The notes below the pieces were generated by a model. That model saw only the letters and a program-made list of their open reading frames with translations. It searched no databases and had not been told where the DNA came from. Source: Arthrobacter sp042667405 (GTDB taxonomy: Bacteria; Actinomycetota; Actinomycetes; Actinomycetales; Micrococcaceae). From it: a DNA stretch of 64,000 bases. The stretch is taken from positions 1-64,000 of the forward strand of contig NZ_JBHVAL010000012.1 of NCBI RefSeq assembly GCF_042667405.1, given 5' to 3'. Position 1 is the stretch's first letter, and the number at the start of each line of letters is the position of its first letter. Of the stretch, positions 37,177 to 45,966 are shown piece after piece. The translations under genes were made by a program, and so were the position numbers.

Positions 37177-39007
37177 TCTCCTCTCCCACACGCGGTACCG
37201 GCACGGCGAGTGGTTCGGCGTTGTCCGCAACGGAACAGCTGTTCTCCTTGGCCCGGACACACCCCATGCCTTGATTGACACTGTGTGGGAGTTGCTGGCC
37301 ACATCGCCAGAAGCCCACGAAGTCCTGCATGAGGTCACCGAGGCTTTTGGAGTCTCGCTCAGCAGGATCCCGCCGTTTGGAATTATCGATTCGAAGGACG
37401 CGCTCCGGGTCTTTCTCCGGGGTGACCTCGAATTGGTGGTGCAGTTGGCCGGCCACCAGGAACACCTGACCGGCCGTGACGTCACCACCTGGACTGAACG
37501 CCGCATCGCAGGAGCTACCTTCCTGAGCGTCCACATCGGCGCAGAGGCAGCTGAAGGGGGCCGCCCACGTTTGGATACCCTCCCGGTGAAGGACGGCGTG
37601 GTGTTGTTGGCTTCCTTGGAGGCCGGAGGACGGGGTACTGCCGTGGAAGAGCCTGCGACGGCGGAACCGGCCTCGGAGCCTGCAGCTGCGGAGCCTGCAG
37701 CTGCGGAGCCTGCCGTGCAGGCACCGGCGGCCTCTGTCTCGGACGAAACGATGATCGGATATCACGACGCCGATCTCGGCCTGACGATTGCCCCCGGACA
37801 AGCGCCGGTCATTGAGGGGATCCAGGCCAGTGCGTCCGCTCCTGACGACGAATCCGCGTCCGCGGAACCGGACGCGCCAGGCGACGCCCCGGAAGAACCC
37901 GGGGAGTCCGTTTCCGAGGACAGCGGAACCGGTGAAGCTGTCGAATCCGCTGCCGGGGAGCCTGCTCCAGCTGAAATGGCAGGGGACCTGGCGGCGAATG
38001 ATCACGAGGTTCCGGTCCACACCAGCACCACCGATCCTTTGAGCCCCTCGCTGGAAAACACCACGAACTACGACCATCTGTGGGACAAGACGGTGATGCG
38101 CAACATCGAGGACGCTGCAGTCCGCCTTGACAACGATTCCGATGACCACGATGCGCCCGCCACCTACGCCGCTGCCCCACAACCGGCGTCGGCTCCACAA
38201 CCGCCGTCGGCTCCACAACCGCCGTCGGAAACAGAACAAGCCGCCCCTGAACCGTTGACGCTTGCGCCTGCGCCGACGCCGGAAGCCGGTCAGTCCGTTC
38301 CTCCGGCCACATCCGGCGGCCTGATCGATTCGGTGCCCTGGCTCCGCAGCACGCCATCCACGCCGCCGGTGCCCCAACCGGCACCGCAGGTTCCGGCTGC
38401 CTGGACGCCTGCACCGGCACAGCCGCCCGCGGGTGCTGCGGTGGACGAGGACTCCGACCATGATGGCCAAACCATCATGAAAAGCAGCCTCCCCGCCGCC
38501 AATGACGCCCAGCCCGCCGGGGCAGCTGCGGAGACTCCGGCCGTGAGCGGCCCGAGCGTCCTGGCCAGGGTCTGTTCACAGGGGCACGCCAACCCGCCGA
38601 CATATCCGCTGTGCTCGGTGTGCGGAGTTCCGATCAGCGGGGATGCCATTAATGTTCCGCGCCCACGACTTGGCCGGATGCGGCTTTCCACCGGGGAACT
38701 CATCGACCTGGACCAGTCGCTCATCATAGGCCGCCAGCCCTCGGTTTCCCGTGTCCAAGGTGGCACCATGCCCCGTCTGGTCCAGGTGGAGAGCCCGGGC
38801 GGAGATATCTCCCGCTCCCACGTGGAGGTCAGGCTGGAAGGTTGGCACGTGATGCTGTGCGATCTGAAGGCGACCAATGGCACGGTGCTCATCCGCGAAG
38901 GCCAAGCACCCCGCCGGCTTGCCCAGAATGAGATGGCAATCCTGCTGGACGGCGACATAGCCGAACTGGGCGACGACATTTCATTGCGTTTTGAGGAGAT
39001 TCTTTGA
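37163..39007 (+). CDS. FHA domain protein with zinc ribbon and low-complexity middle
   Basis: A 614-residue soluble protein. The N-terminal ~150 residues (YRHGEWFGVVRNGTAVLLG; LIDTVWELLATSPEA) form a conserved-looking domain I cannot name. About 160-460 are Ala/Pro/Glu-rich and disordered, with short repeats such as AAAEPAAAEPA and APQPPSAPQPPS. A zinc ribbon (CSQGHANPP...CSVCGVPI) lies near 470-490, and an FHA domain fills about 505-614 (IIGRQP, DISRSH, KATNG). It probably acts as a phosphothreonine-reading adaptor for the kinase encoded next. The ATG at 37163 lies inside the phosphatase end; its stop overlaps the kinase TTG start by four bases. Confidence 0.85.
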   Translation: MASSSLLSHTRYRHGEWFGVVRNGTAVLLGPDTPHALIDTVWELLATSPEAHEVLHEVTEAFGVSLSRIPPFGIIDSKDALRVFLRGDLELVVQLAGHQEHLTGRDVTTWTERRIAGATFLSVHIGAEAAEGGRPRLDTLPVKDGVVLLASLEAGGRGTAVEEPATAEPASEPAAAEPAAAEPAVQAPAASVSDETMIGYHDADLGLTIAPGQAPVIEGIQASASAPDDESASAEPDAPGDAPEEPGESVSEDSGTGEAVESAAGEPAPAEMAGDLAANDHEVPVHTSTTDPLSPSLENTTNYDHLWDKTVMRNIEDAAVRLDNDSDDHDAPATYAAAPQPASAPQPPSAPQPPSETEQAAPEPLTLAPAPTPEAGQSVPPATSGGLIDSVPWLRSTPSTPPVPQPAPQVPAAWTPAPAQPPAGAAVDEDSDHDGQTIMKSSLPAANDAQPAGAAAETPAVSGPSVLARVCSQGHANPPTYPLCSVCGVPISGDAINVPRPRLGRMRLSTGELIDLDQSLIIGRQPSVSRVQGGTMPRLVQVESPGGDISRSHVEVRLEGWHVMLCDLKATNGTVLIREGQAPRRLAQNEMAILLDGDIAELGDDISLRFEEIL

Positions 39008-40722
39008 GTTCCAAGAGGCCCCCCGCGCCGCCTCCACCCATCCCGGGTTTCAAATACATCAGCCTGCTTGGCTCGGGTGGCTTTTCCGACGTCTACCTTT
39101 ACGAACAAGACCGGCCGCGCCGGAAAGTAGCCGTCAAGGTGCTGTTGTCCGATCTCAAGACCGAAGGGGCGCGCCGCCGCTTCGAGTCCGAGGCCAACCT
39201 CATGGCGCAGCTGTCCTCGCACCCATACATCGTGACGATCTTCGAAGCGGAGATCACCGAGACCGGACACTCGTACCTGGCCATGGAGTATTGCTCCCGG
39301 CCCAGCCTCGACGTCCGGTACCGGCGTCAACGCTTCAGTGTCGACGAGGTCCTTGCCGTCGGCATCCAGGTGGCGTCCGCCGTCGAGACCGCCCACCGCG
39401 CCGGAATCGTCCACCGGGACATCAAGCCCGCCAACATCCTGGTCACCGACTACAACCGTCCGGCATTGACGGACTTCGGTATTTCCGGCACCATCGGCGC
39501 CGATTCCGAGGACGACGCCGGGATGTCCATTCCGTGGTCGCCGCCCGAGCAGTTCCGCGGTGGCGCAGTGGATGGTGTACCTGTTGATGTCTGGGCATTG
39601 GGCGCCACGCTATACACGTTGCTGGCGGGCCGCTCACCTTTCGTGCTTCCCGGACAGGACAATTCGCAGCGGGAACTGATCTCCCGCATCACCAACGCGC
39701 CTCTTCCCAGGCTTGGCAGGGCCGACGTTCCCGAATCGCTGGAGCTTGTGCTGGCTACGGCCATGGCCAAGTCTCCGGGGTCCCGCTACTCCTCGGCGCA
39801 CGCCTTTGCCTTGGCATTGCAGCGCATCCAGACCGAGCTGAACCTGTCGGTGACCCCCTTCGAAGTGCTCGAGGAACCGGGGCACGGGGACGAGCAGCAC
39901 CCTGATGACAACGTCGAGGAAACCCGGGTCCGGAGCATAGCGTCGATCGATCCGGACGCATCCGGTACGGCCACAACCGGCTCGGCCCCTACCTTCCCGG
40001 CGCGGACTTTCCCTTCCACTGTTCCGGCCAACACGTCGCAGGCTGCCAACGCGTCGCAAACCACCCAAAGGCCCGCGGGCTGGCAAGCCCCCGCGCAGCA
40101 GACACCCCCACAACAAGCGGTCCCGCAATTCCCTGCCCAGCAGGCGGCGGGGCCCGACGCAGACCCCGGTGAATCCACGGTTCTTCGCGGCTGGCAGCCA
40201 TCGGGCCGGCAAGCGAACGTTGACGATACCGTCAGCCGCTCCGCGTCGAGGGCAGCATCCGAAACAGGGGAAGAGGCGCCGGTTGTTGACCACAGCAAGC
40301 GCAATCTGTGGCTCGCAGTGACTGGCGCCGCGGTGTTGGTGGTCGCGATCGTCGTCGGGGTGGTCCTGGGCGCCAACGCGCAGCCGAAGGTCGCACCGAC
40401 TGAGGCAGCGACCGTGAAGCCGGCGGATCCCCTCGGCGACGGTGGGGTGCCGGAGGTGGAGGGCCTGACCGGCACGCGGGACCCTGCCAAGCCGGACTTC
40501 GCCGACTTCCGCTGGACCAACCCCCAGCCCAAGCCAGGTGACACCTACAAGTGGCGGTACCGGACAGCCCTCATCCCCGAAGGCGACTACGAGTCCGTCA
40601 AGGAGCCGCACGCACGGGCCGTGATCGCCGGGGACGAGAAGCTCTGCATCCAGGTCATCATTGTCCGCGCCGACGGAACAGCCTCGCCAGGGGAGAAAGG
40701 CTCCGTCGCCTGTGTGGAGTAA
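39004..40722 (+). CDS. Membrane Ser/Thr protein kinase (PknB-like, non-PASTA)
   Basis: A 572-residue kinase. The catalytic domain is about residues 15-280: Gly loop LGSGGFSDVY, K45, helix-C E63, HRDIKPAN with D139 and N144, DFG at 157-159, and PPEQ in place of APE. All catalytic residues are present. A Pro/Gln/Ala/Thr-rich juxtamembrane region (about 300-430) offers many possible phosphosites. One membrane segment (about 437-460) follows, then an outside domain of only about 110 residues with two Cys and no PASTA repeats. The start is TTG 39004, coupled to the FHA gene by overlap. It probably phosphorylates the FHA partners encoded around it. Confidence 0.93.
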   Translation: MSSKRPPAPPPPIPGFKYISLLGSGGFSDVYLYEQDRPRRKVAVKVLLSDLKTEGARRRFESEANLMAQLSSHPYIVTIFEAEITETGHSYLAMEYCSRPSLDVRYRRQRFSVDEVLAVGIQVASAVETAHRAGIVHRDIKPANILVTDYNRPALTDFGISGTIGADSEDDAGMSIPWSPPEQFRGGAVDGVPVDVWALGATLYTLLAGRSPFVLPGQDNSQRELISRITNAPLPRLGRADVPESLELVLATAMAKSPGSRYSSAHAFALALQRIQTELNLSVTPFEVLEEPGHGDEQHPDDNVEETRVRSIASIDPDASGTATTGSAPTFPARTFPSTVPANTSQAANASQTTQRPAGWQAPAQQTPPQQAVPQFPAQQAAGPDADPGESTVLRGWQPSGRQANVDDTVSRSASRAASETGEEAPVVDHSKRNLWLAVTGAAVLVVAIVVGVVLGANAQPKVAPTEAATVKPADPLGDGGVPEVEGLTGTRDPAKPDFADFRWTNPQPKPGDTYKWRYRTALIPEGDYESVKEPHARAVIAGDEKLCIQVIIVRADGTASPGEKGSVACVE

Positions 40723-40770
40723 CTCCCGGCAAACGCAACAGACACACCGCCCACTGAGGAGGCACAGATC

Positions 40771-41475
40771 ATGGGGGATCTAGCAATAGATTTCTGTGGG
40801 GAATGGTACGAACCATCCGACGAAGACATCTTTGACATCGGCCGTGAAGGCGATCTCGAAGTTGACGACAACCCGTACCTGCACCGCCGCTTCCTGCAGA
40901 TTGCCCGTTACGACGGCATCTGGTGGTTGAGCAACGTTGGCAGCATGCTCTCCGCCACGATCGCGGACGGCTCGGGGGGCATGCAGGCGTGGCTTGCACC
41001 GGGCGCCAGGATCCCGTTGGTGTTCAGCCACACCAACGTCATCTTCACAGCCGGCCCCACCACCTATGAGTTCGCGGTGCACCTGAAGACACCGTCTTTC
41101 CGGCACGAGGCCCGGGACGAGGACCAAGCCGGGGACACCACCATCGGCCCGGTGGTTTTCACGGACTCGCAAAAAGCGCTCATCGTTGCCCTGGCCGAAC
41201 CCATGCTGCGCCGGGAGGGCACCGGATTCAGTGCCATTCCGTCCTCCGCGGAAGCGGCAAAGCGTCTTGGCTGGGCCCTCACGCGATTCAACCGCAAGCT
41301 CGATAACGTGTGCGACAAATTGGACCGCGTGGGCGTTGTGGGCCTGCGCGGCGGAGCCGGAAAACTTGCCACCAACCGCCGGGCCCGCCTGGTGGAGCAC
41401 GCTGTGACGTCCCACTTGGTGACGCCGGCAGACCTGCATCTTCTTGAGAAAATGAGTGGAGTCGACGAAGGATGA
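40771..41475 (+). CDS. Uncharacterised protein, possible FHA-like N-terminus and winged-helix C-terminus
   Basis: A 234-residue soluble protein that I do not recognise with confidence. Residues 1-110 look beta-rich (DIGREGDLEVDDNPYLHRRF; IWWLSNVGSM), resembling an FHA fold that lacks the usual SxxH and NG pair in standard positions. Residues 130-215 look like a winged helix (TDSQKALIVALAEPML; AAKRLGWALTRFNRKLDNV). It lies between the kinase and the motor gene, with 48 bases before it and a four-base overlap after it. The product is therefore likely made together with the motor. DNA binding is possible but unproven. Confidence 0.8.
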   Translation: MGDLAIDFCGEWYEPSDEDIFDIGREGDLEVDDNPYLHRRFLQIARYDGIWWLSNVGSMLSATIADGSGGMQAWLAPGARIPLVFSHTNVIFTAGPTTYEFAVHLKTPSFRHEARDEDQAGDTTIGPVVFTDSQKALIVALAEPMLRREGTGFSAIPSSAEAAKRLGWALTRFNRKLDNVCDKLDRVGVVGLRGGAGKLATNRRARLVEHAVTSHLVTPADLHLLEKMSGVDEG

Positions 41476-44400
41476 AGTTCCGCCTGACATTGCGGCGTGA
41501 CCCTGCGGAAGCCAAGGACCTCGCCGTCACGGTGGATGGCCGCGCCACCGTGGCCGATATTGCCACCGAACTGTGGGCCGCCGACCCCGCACGCAAGGGG
41601 ACCGAACCGCCGTCGAGCCTGTCCATCAGCGTGGACGAAGCGTTCGTTGGCGGGGGCCTGTCCGGCCACGTCCTCAGGCCCACGGACAACCTGCTGGAGT
41701 CGGGTCTTCGTCCCGGCTCGAAGGTTTCGCTGGCCCACGTCAGCGAGGAATTCGCCTCCACTGGCCACGGGACCAACAGGGGACCTGCGGCGGCGACGTT
41801 GCGCGTGATGTCAGGGCCCGACGTCGGCCGTGAATTTTCGCTGCCGTTCGGCACCAGCTACATCGGCCGGGACCGGGACGCGGATATCCGTCTCTCGGAT
41901 CCGCTGACCTCCAAGCGCCACGCCCGCATCACTGTGGGGGAGACCGTGGAAATCGTGGACACGAACTCCGCCAATGGACTCCTCATGGACGGGCTTCCGG
42001 TCACTCGGGCAACGCTGGCGTCCTCTGACACCGTGACGCTTGGCGATACCACAGTGGGAGTCGTCTCCCTTTCCCGCAACCACGGCGGCGGCCCGTCCTC
42101 TCCGCTGGTTGACTTCAACCGTTCGCCGCGCGTCCTGCCACGGTTCGAATCACCCAAGCGGGTCCCGCCGGCCGGCCCCAAACGGCCTGAACACCAACCG
42201 TTCCCGTACATCATGCTGGTGGCGCCGCTGCTGATGGGTGGTGTGCTCTTCGCGGTGACGCAGAACCTGCTGTCAGTGCTGTTCATGGCCATGATGCCGT
42301 TATTCATTGTGGGTCACTACGTGGACCACAAAATGCAAAGCAAGCGGCAGGTGAAGGAAGGCCACAAGCAGTTCAAGGCCTCCATGCTGGCCTTCCGGGA
42401 GGACATCGACAGGCAGCAGAACATCGAGCGTGCCGTCCGGCTGCAGGAAGCACCTTCGGTGAGCGACACCGTGGACGCGATCTACAAACTGGGCCCATTG
42501 TTGTGGACCAACCGTCCCGAACACCAGCACTTCCTGGGTGTCCGCTTCGGCTTGGGCTCCGCGCCCTCGCGCATCCCGTTCGATGAACCTGCGGCCAACG
42601 AAACGGAACCGCAGTACATGCGCGAAATCCAGGAATGCCTGCAGCAGGTCCGCGTGATCGACGGCGTGCCCATCGTGTCGCAGCTGCGCACCTCCGGTTC
42701 CTTCGGGGTCGCCGGCGACCGCAGCGTGGTCGATGACGTGGCCCGCGGCATGGTGCTCCAGCTGGTGGCCCTCCATTCGCCCGCGGAGGTGGTCCTGACC
42801 GCCCTCACGTCGCCGCGTTCGCGTGAGCGCTGGGATTGGTTGCAGTGGCTTCCGCATGTCGGTTCGGGCCACAGCCCCCTCTCTGGCGACCATCTCGCCG
42901 CCGGCCCGGGGGCGGGTGCTGCCTTGTTGTCCCGCCTGGAGAATCTCGTGGAAGAGCGCGAAGCCTTGTCCAAGGAGCCCGGCCCGCAGCCGCGTCCGGC
43001 ACTCAAGGACGAAAGTGAAGAGATTCCCGCCCCGATGGTTCCGGCCGTGCTGGTGATCGTGGAAGACGACGCTCCCGTTGACCGGGGTCGTCTCACGAGG
43101 CTGGTCGAACGTGGGCCCGATTACGGCGTTCACGTGATGTGGGTGGCGGCGAACGTGCAGTCACTGCCTGCCGCCTGCCGCGACTTCCTTTCTGTCGACG
43201 GCGACCACGGCACCACCACCGGCCAGGTCCGCTTGGGCCGCCACACCTACCCGGTAAGCTGCGAAAGCCTCGACGCCGATCTTGCCACCCAGCTTGCACG
43301 CATGATGTCGCCACTTGTCGACGTCGGAAACCCGCTCGAGGACGACTCCGACCTCCCGCGCGCCGTCTCCTACGCCACCCTGATCGGCAAGGAATTGATG
43401 GACAACCCGCAAGCTGTGGCTGAGCGGTGGCAGGAAAACAACTCCGTGCATGCCACGGCCGTTCCCAACCGCAAGGACAACGGCAGCCTCCGTGCCCTGG
43501 TGGGTTCCAAAGGTGTGGAGCCGTTCTACCTTGACCTTAAGAACGAGGGGCCGCATGCACTGGTGGGTGGAACCACCGGCGCCGGTAAGTCCGAGTTCCT
43601 GCAGTCCTGGGTGATGGGCATGGCTGCCGCGTACAGTCCGGACCGTGTGAGTTTCCTTTTTGTGGACTACAAGGGCGGCGCGGCCTTCGCGGACTGCCTG
43701 CATCTGCCGCACACCGTGGGTCTGGTCACGGACTTGTCTCCGCACCTTGTCCGCAGGGCGTTGACCTCGTTGCGGGCCGAACTGCACTACCGCGAACGGC
43801 TCCTGAACCGGAAGAAAGCCAAGGACCTCCTGGCGCTCCAGCGCGAAGCCGATCCCGAGGCCCCGCCGTACCTGATCATCATCGTGGACGAATTCGCGGC
43901 CCTCGCAACAGAAGTTCCCGAGTTCGTCGACGGTGTTGTGGACGTCGCAGCCCGCGGCCGTTCCCTGGGTCTGCACCTCATCCTGGCTACGCAGCGGCCG
44001 GCCGGTGTCATCAAGGACAACCTGCGGGCCAACACCAACCTCCGTGTCGCCCTGCGCATGGCCGATGAAGTGGACGCCGTGGACATTCTTGGCGTCCCCA
44101 CCGCAGCGTACTTCGATCCGTCCATTCCAGGCCGTGGAGCGGCCAAGACGGGCCCTGGCCGTATCCAGGGCTTCCAGACCGGATACGCCGGTGGCTGGAC
44201 CACTGACAAGCCCCAGCGTCCCCGTATCGACATCGTGGAGATGGCTTTCGGCTCAGGAGCGGTGTGGGAACCGCCGCTGCAGGCACAGGTTGAAGAAGAA
44301 CCCGCAGGACCCAATGACATTGCCCGGATGACGGCGAACATCATCCGCGCAGCCGACGTCCTGTCCATTGCGCCGCCGCGGAAACCGTGGCTGAACGAAC

Positions 44401-45920
44401 TCGCCGTGACCTACGATTTCTCCAAGCTCCCCAACCCCCGCACTGACGAGCGGCTGCTGTTGGGTGTCGCCGACGATCCTGCCCACCAGGACCAGCCCAC
44501 CGTGTTCTACGAACCGGATAAGGACGGCAACATGGCCGTCTACGGTACAGGTGGATCCGGCAAGTCGGCGGCATTGCGGGGTATCGCCATCGCTGCGGCC
44601 GTGACTCCCCGCGGTGGTCCGGTGCACGTGTACGGCATCGACTGTGGTTCGTCAGGCCTGAAGATGCTGGACGGGCTTCCGCACGTTGGCGAAATCATCA
44701 ACGGAGACGACGTCGAGCGTGTGGGCCGGCTGCTGCGCTGGCTCAAGGAAGTGGCTGACGACAGGGCAGCGCGATTCGCCGAAGTCAGGGCCTCCACCAT
44801 TGTCGAATACCGGCAACTGGCCAACCGTCCGGACGAGAAGCGCATCTTCATCCTGGTGGACGGCATGTCCGCTTTCCGTGAAGGCTACGAGTACAGCAAC
44901 CTGTCCGCGCTGTGGGACATCTTCCTGACTCTCGCTACGGATGGCCGTCCGCTGGGCATCCACCTCGTCGTGAGCGGTGACCGTACCAACTCCGTGCCGG
45001 CGTCGCTCCTTGCCTCCATCCAGAAGCGGTTGGTCCTGCGCCTCAGCTCCGAGGACGACTACATGACCCTGGACGTCCCCAAGGATGTCCTGAACGCTGC
45101 TTCGCCACCCGGGCGTGGTCTGCTGGACGGGCTGGAAGTCCAACTCGCCGTCCTCGGCGGGAACTCCAACCTGGCCCTCCAAGCACGCGAAGTGGCCAAG
45201 CTCAGCCAGGCCATGGTCCGCCAGGGCCTTGAGCAGGCCCCGCAGATCCAGCGCTTGCCCGAACTCGTGGACCTGGACATCTTGCCCACCGGTTCTCCCG
45301 ACAACCCCGTGATTGGTGTCGACGACGAATCGCTGGGTTCTGCGGCCATCGCCGCCAAGGGTTCGCTTCTGCTGGCAGGGCCTCCGGGCTCCGGCCGGAC
45401 GGTTGCGCTCGTCACCCTGGCGTACGCCTTGCGGCGTTCGAACCCACGCACCGACCTGATCTACATAGGTTCCCGCCGCTCGGCCGTGGCCTCCTTGAAC
45501 ATCTGGAGCCGATCGCTGGTGGGCCCCGATGAGGTCTCCGATGTCATTGACGACCTCATCGACAAGGCCTCCGATAACCCGGGCAGCATGGCGATCTTCA
45601 TCGAAGGCCTGACCGAGTTCACGGACACCCTCGCGGAGTCGGGAGTGGGCCGCTTGGTGACCGCTGCCATCAAGGCAGACCAATGGGTGGTGGGCGAGTC
45701 CGAAACGTCCACCTGGTCCCAGGCATGGTCCTTGGCGCAGCCCTTCAAATCGGGGCGTCGGGGACTGCTGCTCAACCCCGGGGACGTGGAGGGCGACACC
45801 CTGCTCAACACCTCGCTGGGCCGCATCAGCAAGGACTTCATTCCCGGCCGTGGATACATCGTGGGCCGGGGCAAGGTCCGCAAACTGCAGATCGCCATGC
45901 CACCGGAAAACCGGAGCTAG
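41472..45920 (+). CDS. FHA-containing FtsK/SpoIIIE ATPase, EccC/EssC-like secretion motor
   Basis: A 1,482-residue protein. It begins with a ubiquitin-like region (about 1-85), then an FHA domain (about 110-195: YIGRD, SKRHA, NSANG), two membrane segments (about 242-280) and three ATPase domains. ATPase 1 has Walker A GGTTGAGKSE (about 699-706) and Walker B IIIVDEF. ATPase 2 has GTGGSGKSA (about 1024-1032) but reads LVDGMS without the Glu. ATPase 3 has GPPGSGRT (Arg for Lys). This is the layout of EssC-like type VII secretion motors. No WXG100, EccB, EccD or mycosin gene is nearby. It overlaps the preceding gene by four bases. Confidence 0.92.
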   Translation: MKFRLTLRRDPAEAKDLAVTVDGRATVADIATELWAADPARKGTEPPSSLSISVDEAFVGGGLSGHVLRPTDNLLESGLRPGSKVSLAHVSEEFASTGHGTNRGPAAATLRVMSGPDVGREFSLPFGTSYIGRDRDADIRLSDPLTSKRHARITVGETVEIVDTNSANGLLMDGLPVTRATLASSDTVTLGDTTVGVVSLSRNHGGGPSSPLVDFNRSPRVLPRFESPKRVPPAGPKRPEHQPFPYIMLVAPLLMGGVLFAVTQNLLSVLFMAMMPLFIVGHYVDHKMQSKRQVKEGHKQFKASMLAFREDIDRQQNIERAVRLQEAPSVSDTVDAIYKLGPLLWTNRPEHQHFLGVRFGLGSAPSRIPFDEPAANETEPQYMREIQECLQQVRVIDGVPIVSQLRTSGSFGVAGDRSVVDDVARGMVLQLVALHSPAEVVLTALTSPRSRERWDWLQWLPHVGSGHSPLSGDHLAAGPGAGAALLSRLENLVEEREALSKEPGPQPRPALKDESEEIPAPMVPAVLVIVEDDAPVDRGRLTRLVERGPDYGVHVMWVAANVQSLPAACRDFLSVDGDHGTTTGQVRLGRHTYPVSCESLDADLATQLARMMSPLVDVGNPLEDDSDLPRAVSYATLIGKELMDNPQAVAERWQENNSVHATAVPNRKDNGSLRALVGSKGVEPFYLDLKNEGPHALVGGTTGAGKSEFLQSWVMGMAAAYSPDRVSFLFVDYKGGAAFADCLHLPHTVGLVTDLSPHLVRRALTSLRAELHYRERLLNRKKAKDLLALQREADPEAPPYLIIIVDEFAALATEVPEFVDGVVDVAARGRSLGLHLILATQRPAGVIKDNLRANTNLRVALRMADEVDAVDILGVPTAAYFDPSIPGRGAAKTGPGRIQGFQTGYAGGWTTDKPQRPRIDIVEMAFGSGAVWEPPLQAQVEEEPAGPNDIARMTANIIRAADVLSIAPPRKPWLNELAVTYDFSKLPNPRTDERLLLGVADDPAHQDQPTVFYEPDKDGNMAVYGTGGSGKSAALRGIAIAAAVTPRGGPVHVYGIDCGSSGLKMLDGLPHVGEIINGDDVERVGRLLRWLKEVADDRAARFAEVRASTIVEYRQLANRPDEKRIFILVDGMSAFREGYEYSNLSALWDIFLTLATDGRPLGIHLVVSGDRTNSVPASLLASIQKRLVLRLSSEDDYMTLDVPKDVLNAASPPGRGLLDGLEVQLAVLGGNSNLALQAREVAKLSQAMVRQGLEQAPQIQRLPELVDLDILPTGSPDNPVIGVDDESLGSAAIAAKGSLLLAGPPGSGRTVALVTLAYALRRSNPRTDLIYIGSRRSAVASLNIWSRSLVGPDEVSDVIDDLIDKASDNPGSMAIFIEGLTEFTDTLAESGVGRLVTAAIKADQWVVGESETSTWSQAWSLAQPFKSGRRGLLLNPGDVEGDTLLNTSLGRISKDFIPGRGYIVGRGKVRKLQIAMPPENRS

Positions 45921-45954
45921 GAGGCTGGTGGGCCAGAATGTCTGACGGTTGCGG

Positions 45955-45960
45955 CAAGAT
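45955..45960 (+). promoter_or_regulatory. Weak candidate leaderless -10 box of ligA
   Basis: CAAGAT, 6 bases before GTG 45967. It matches only part of the TANNNT pattern and lacks a -35. ligA may instead be read from the motor operon 46 bases upstream. Confidence 0.25.
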
Positions 45961-45966
45961 AGAGCT

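Noticed and set aside
42140..42155. GGTTCGAATC resembling a tRNA T-loop
   Set aside because: It lies inside the motor coding sequence and no acceptor or anticodon stem can be formed around it.
41472..45920. Chromosome-segregation FtsK
   Set aside because: The N-terminal FHA domain, only two membrane segments, three ATPase modules and absence of a gamma DNA-binding domain fit EccC/EssC-type motors instead.
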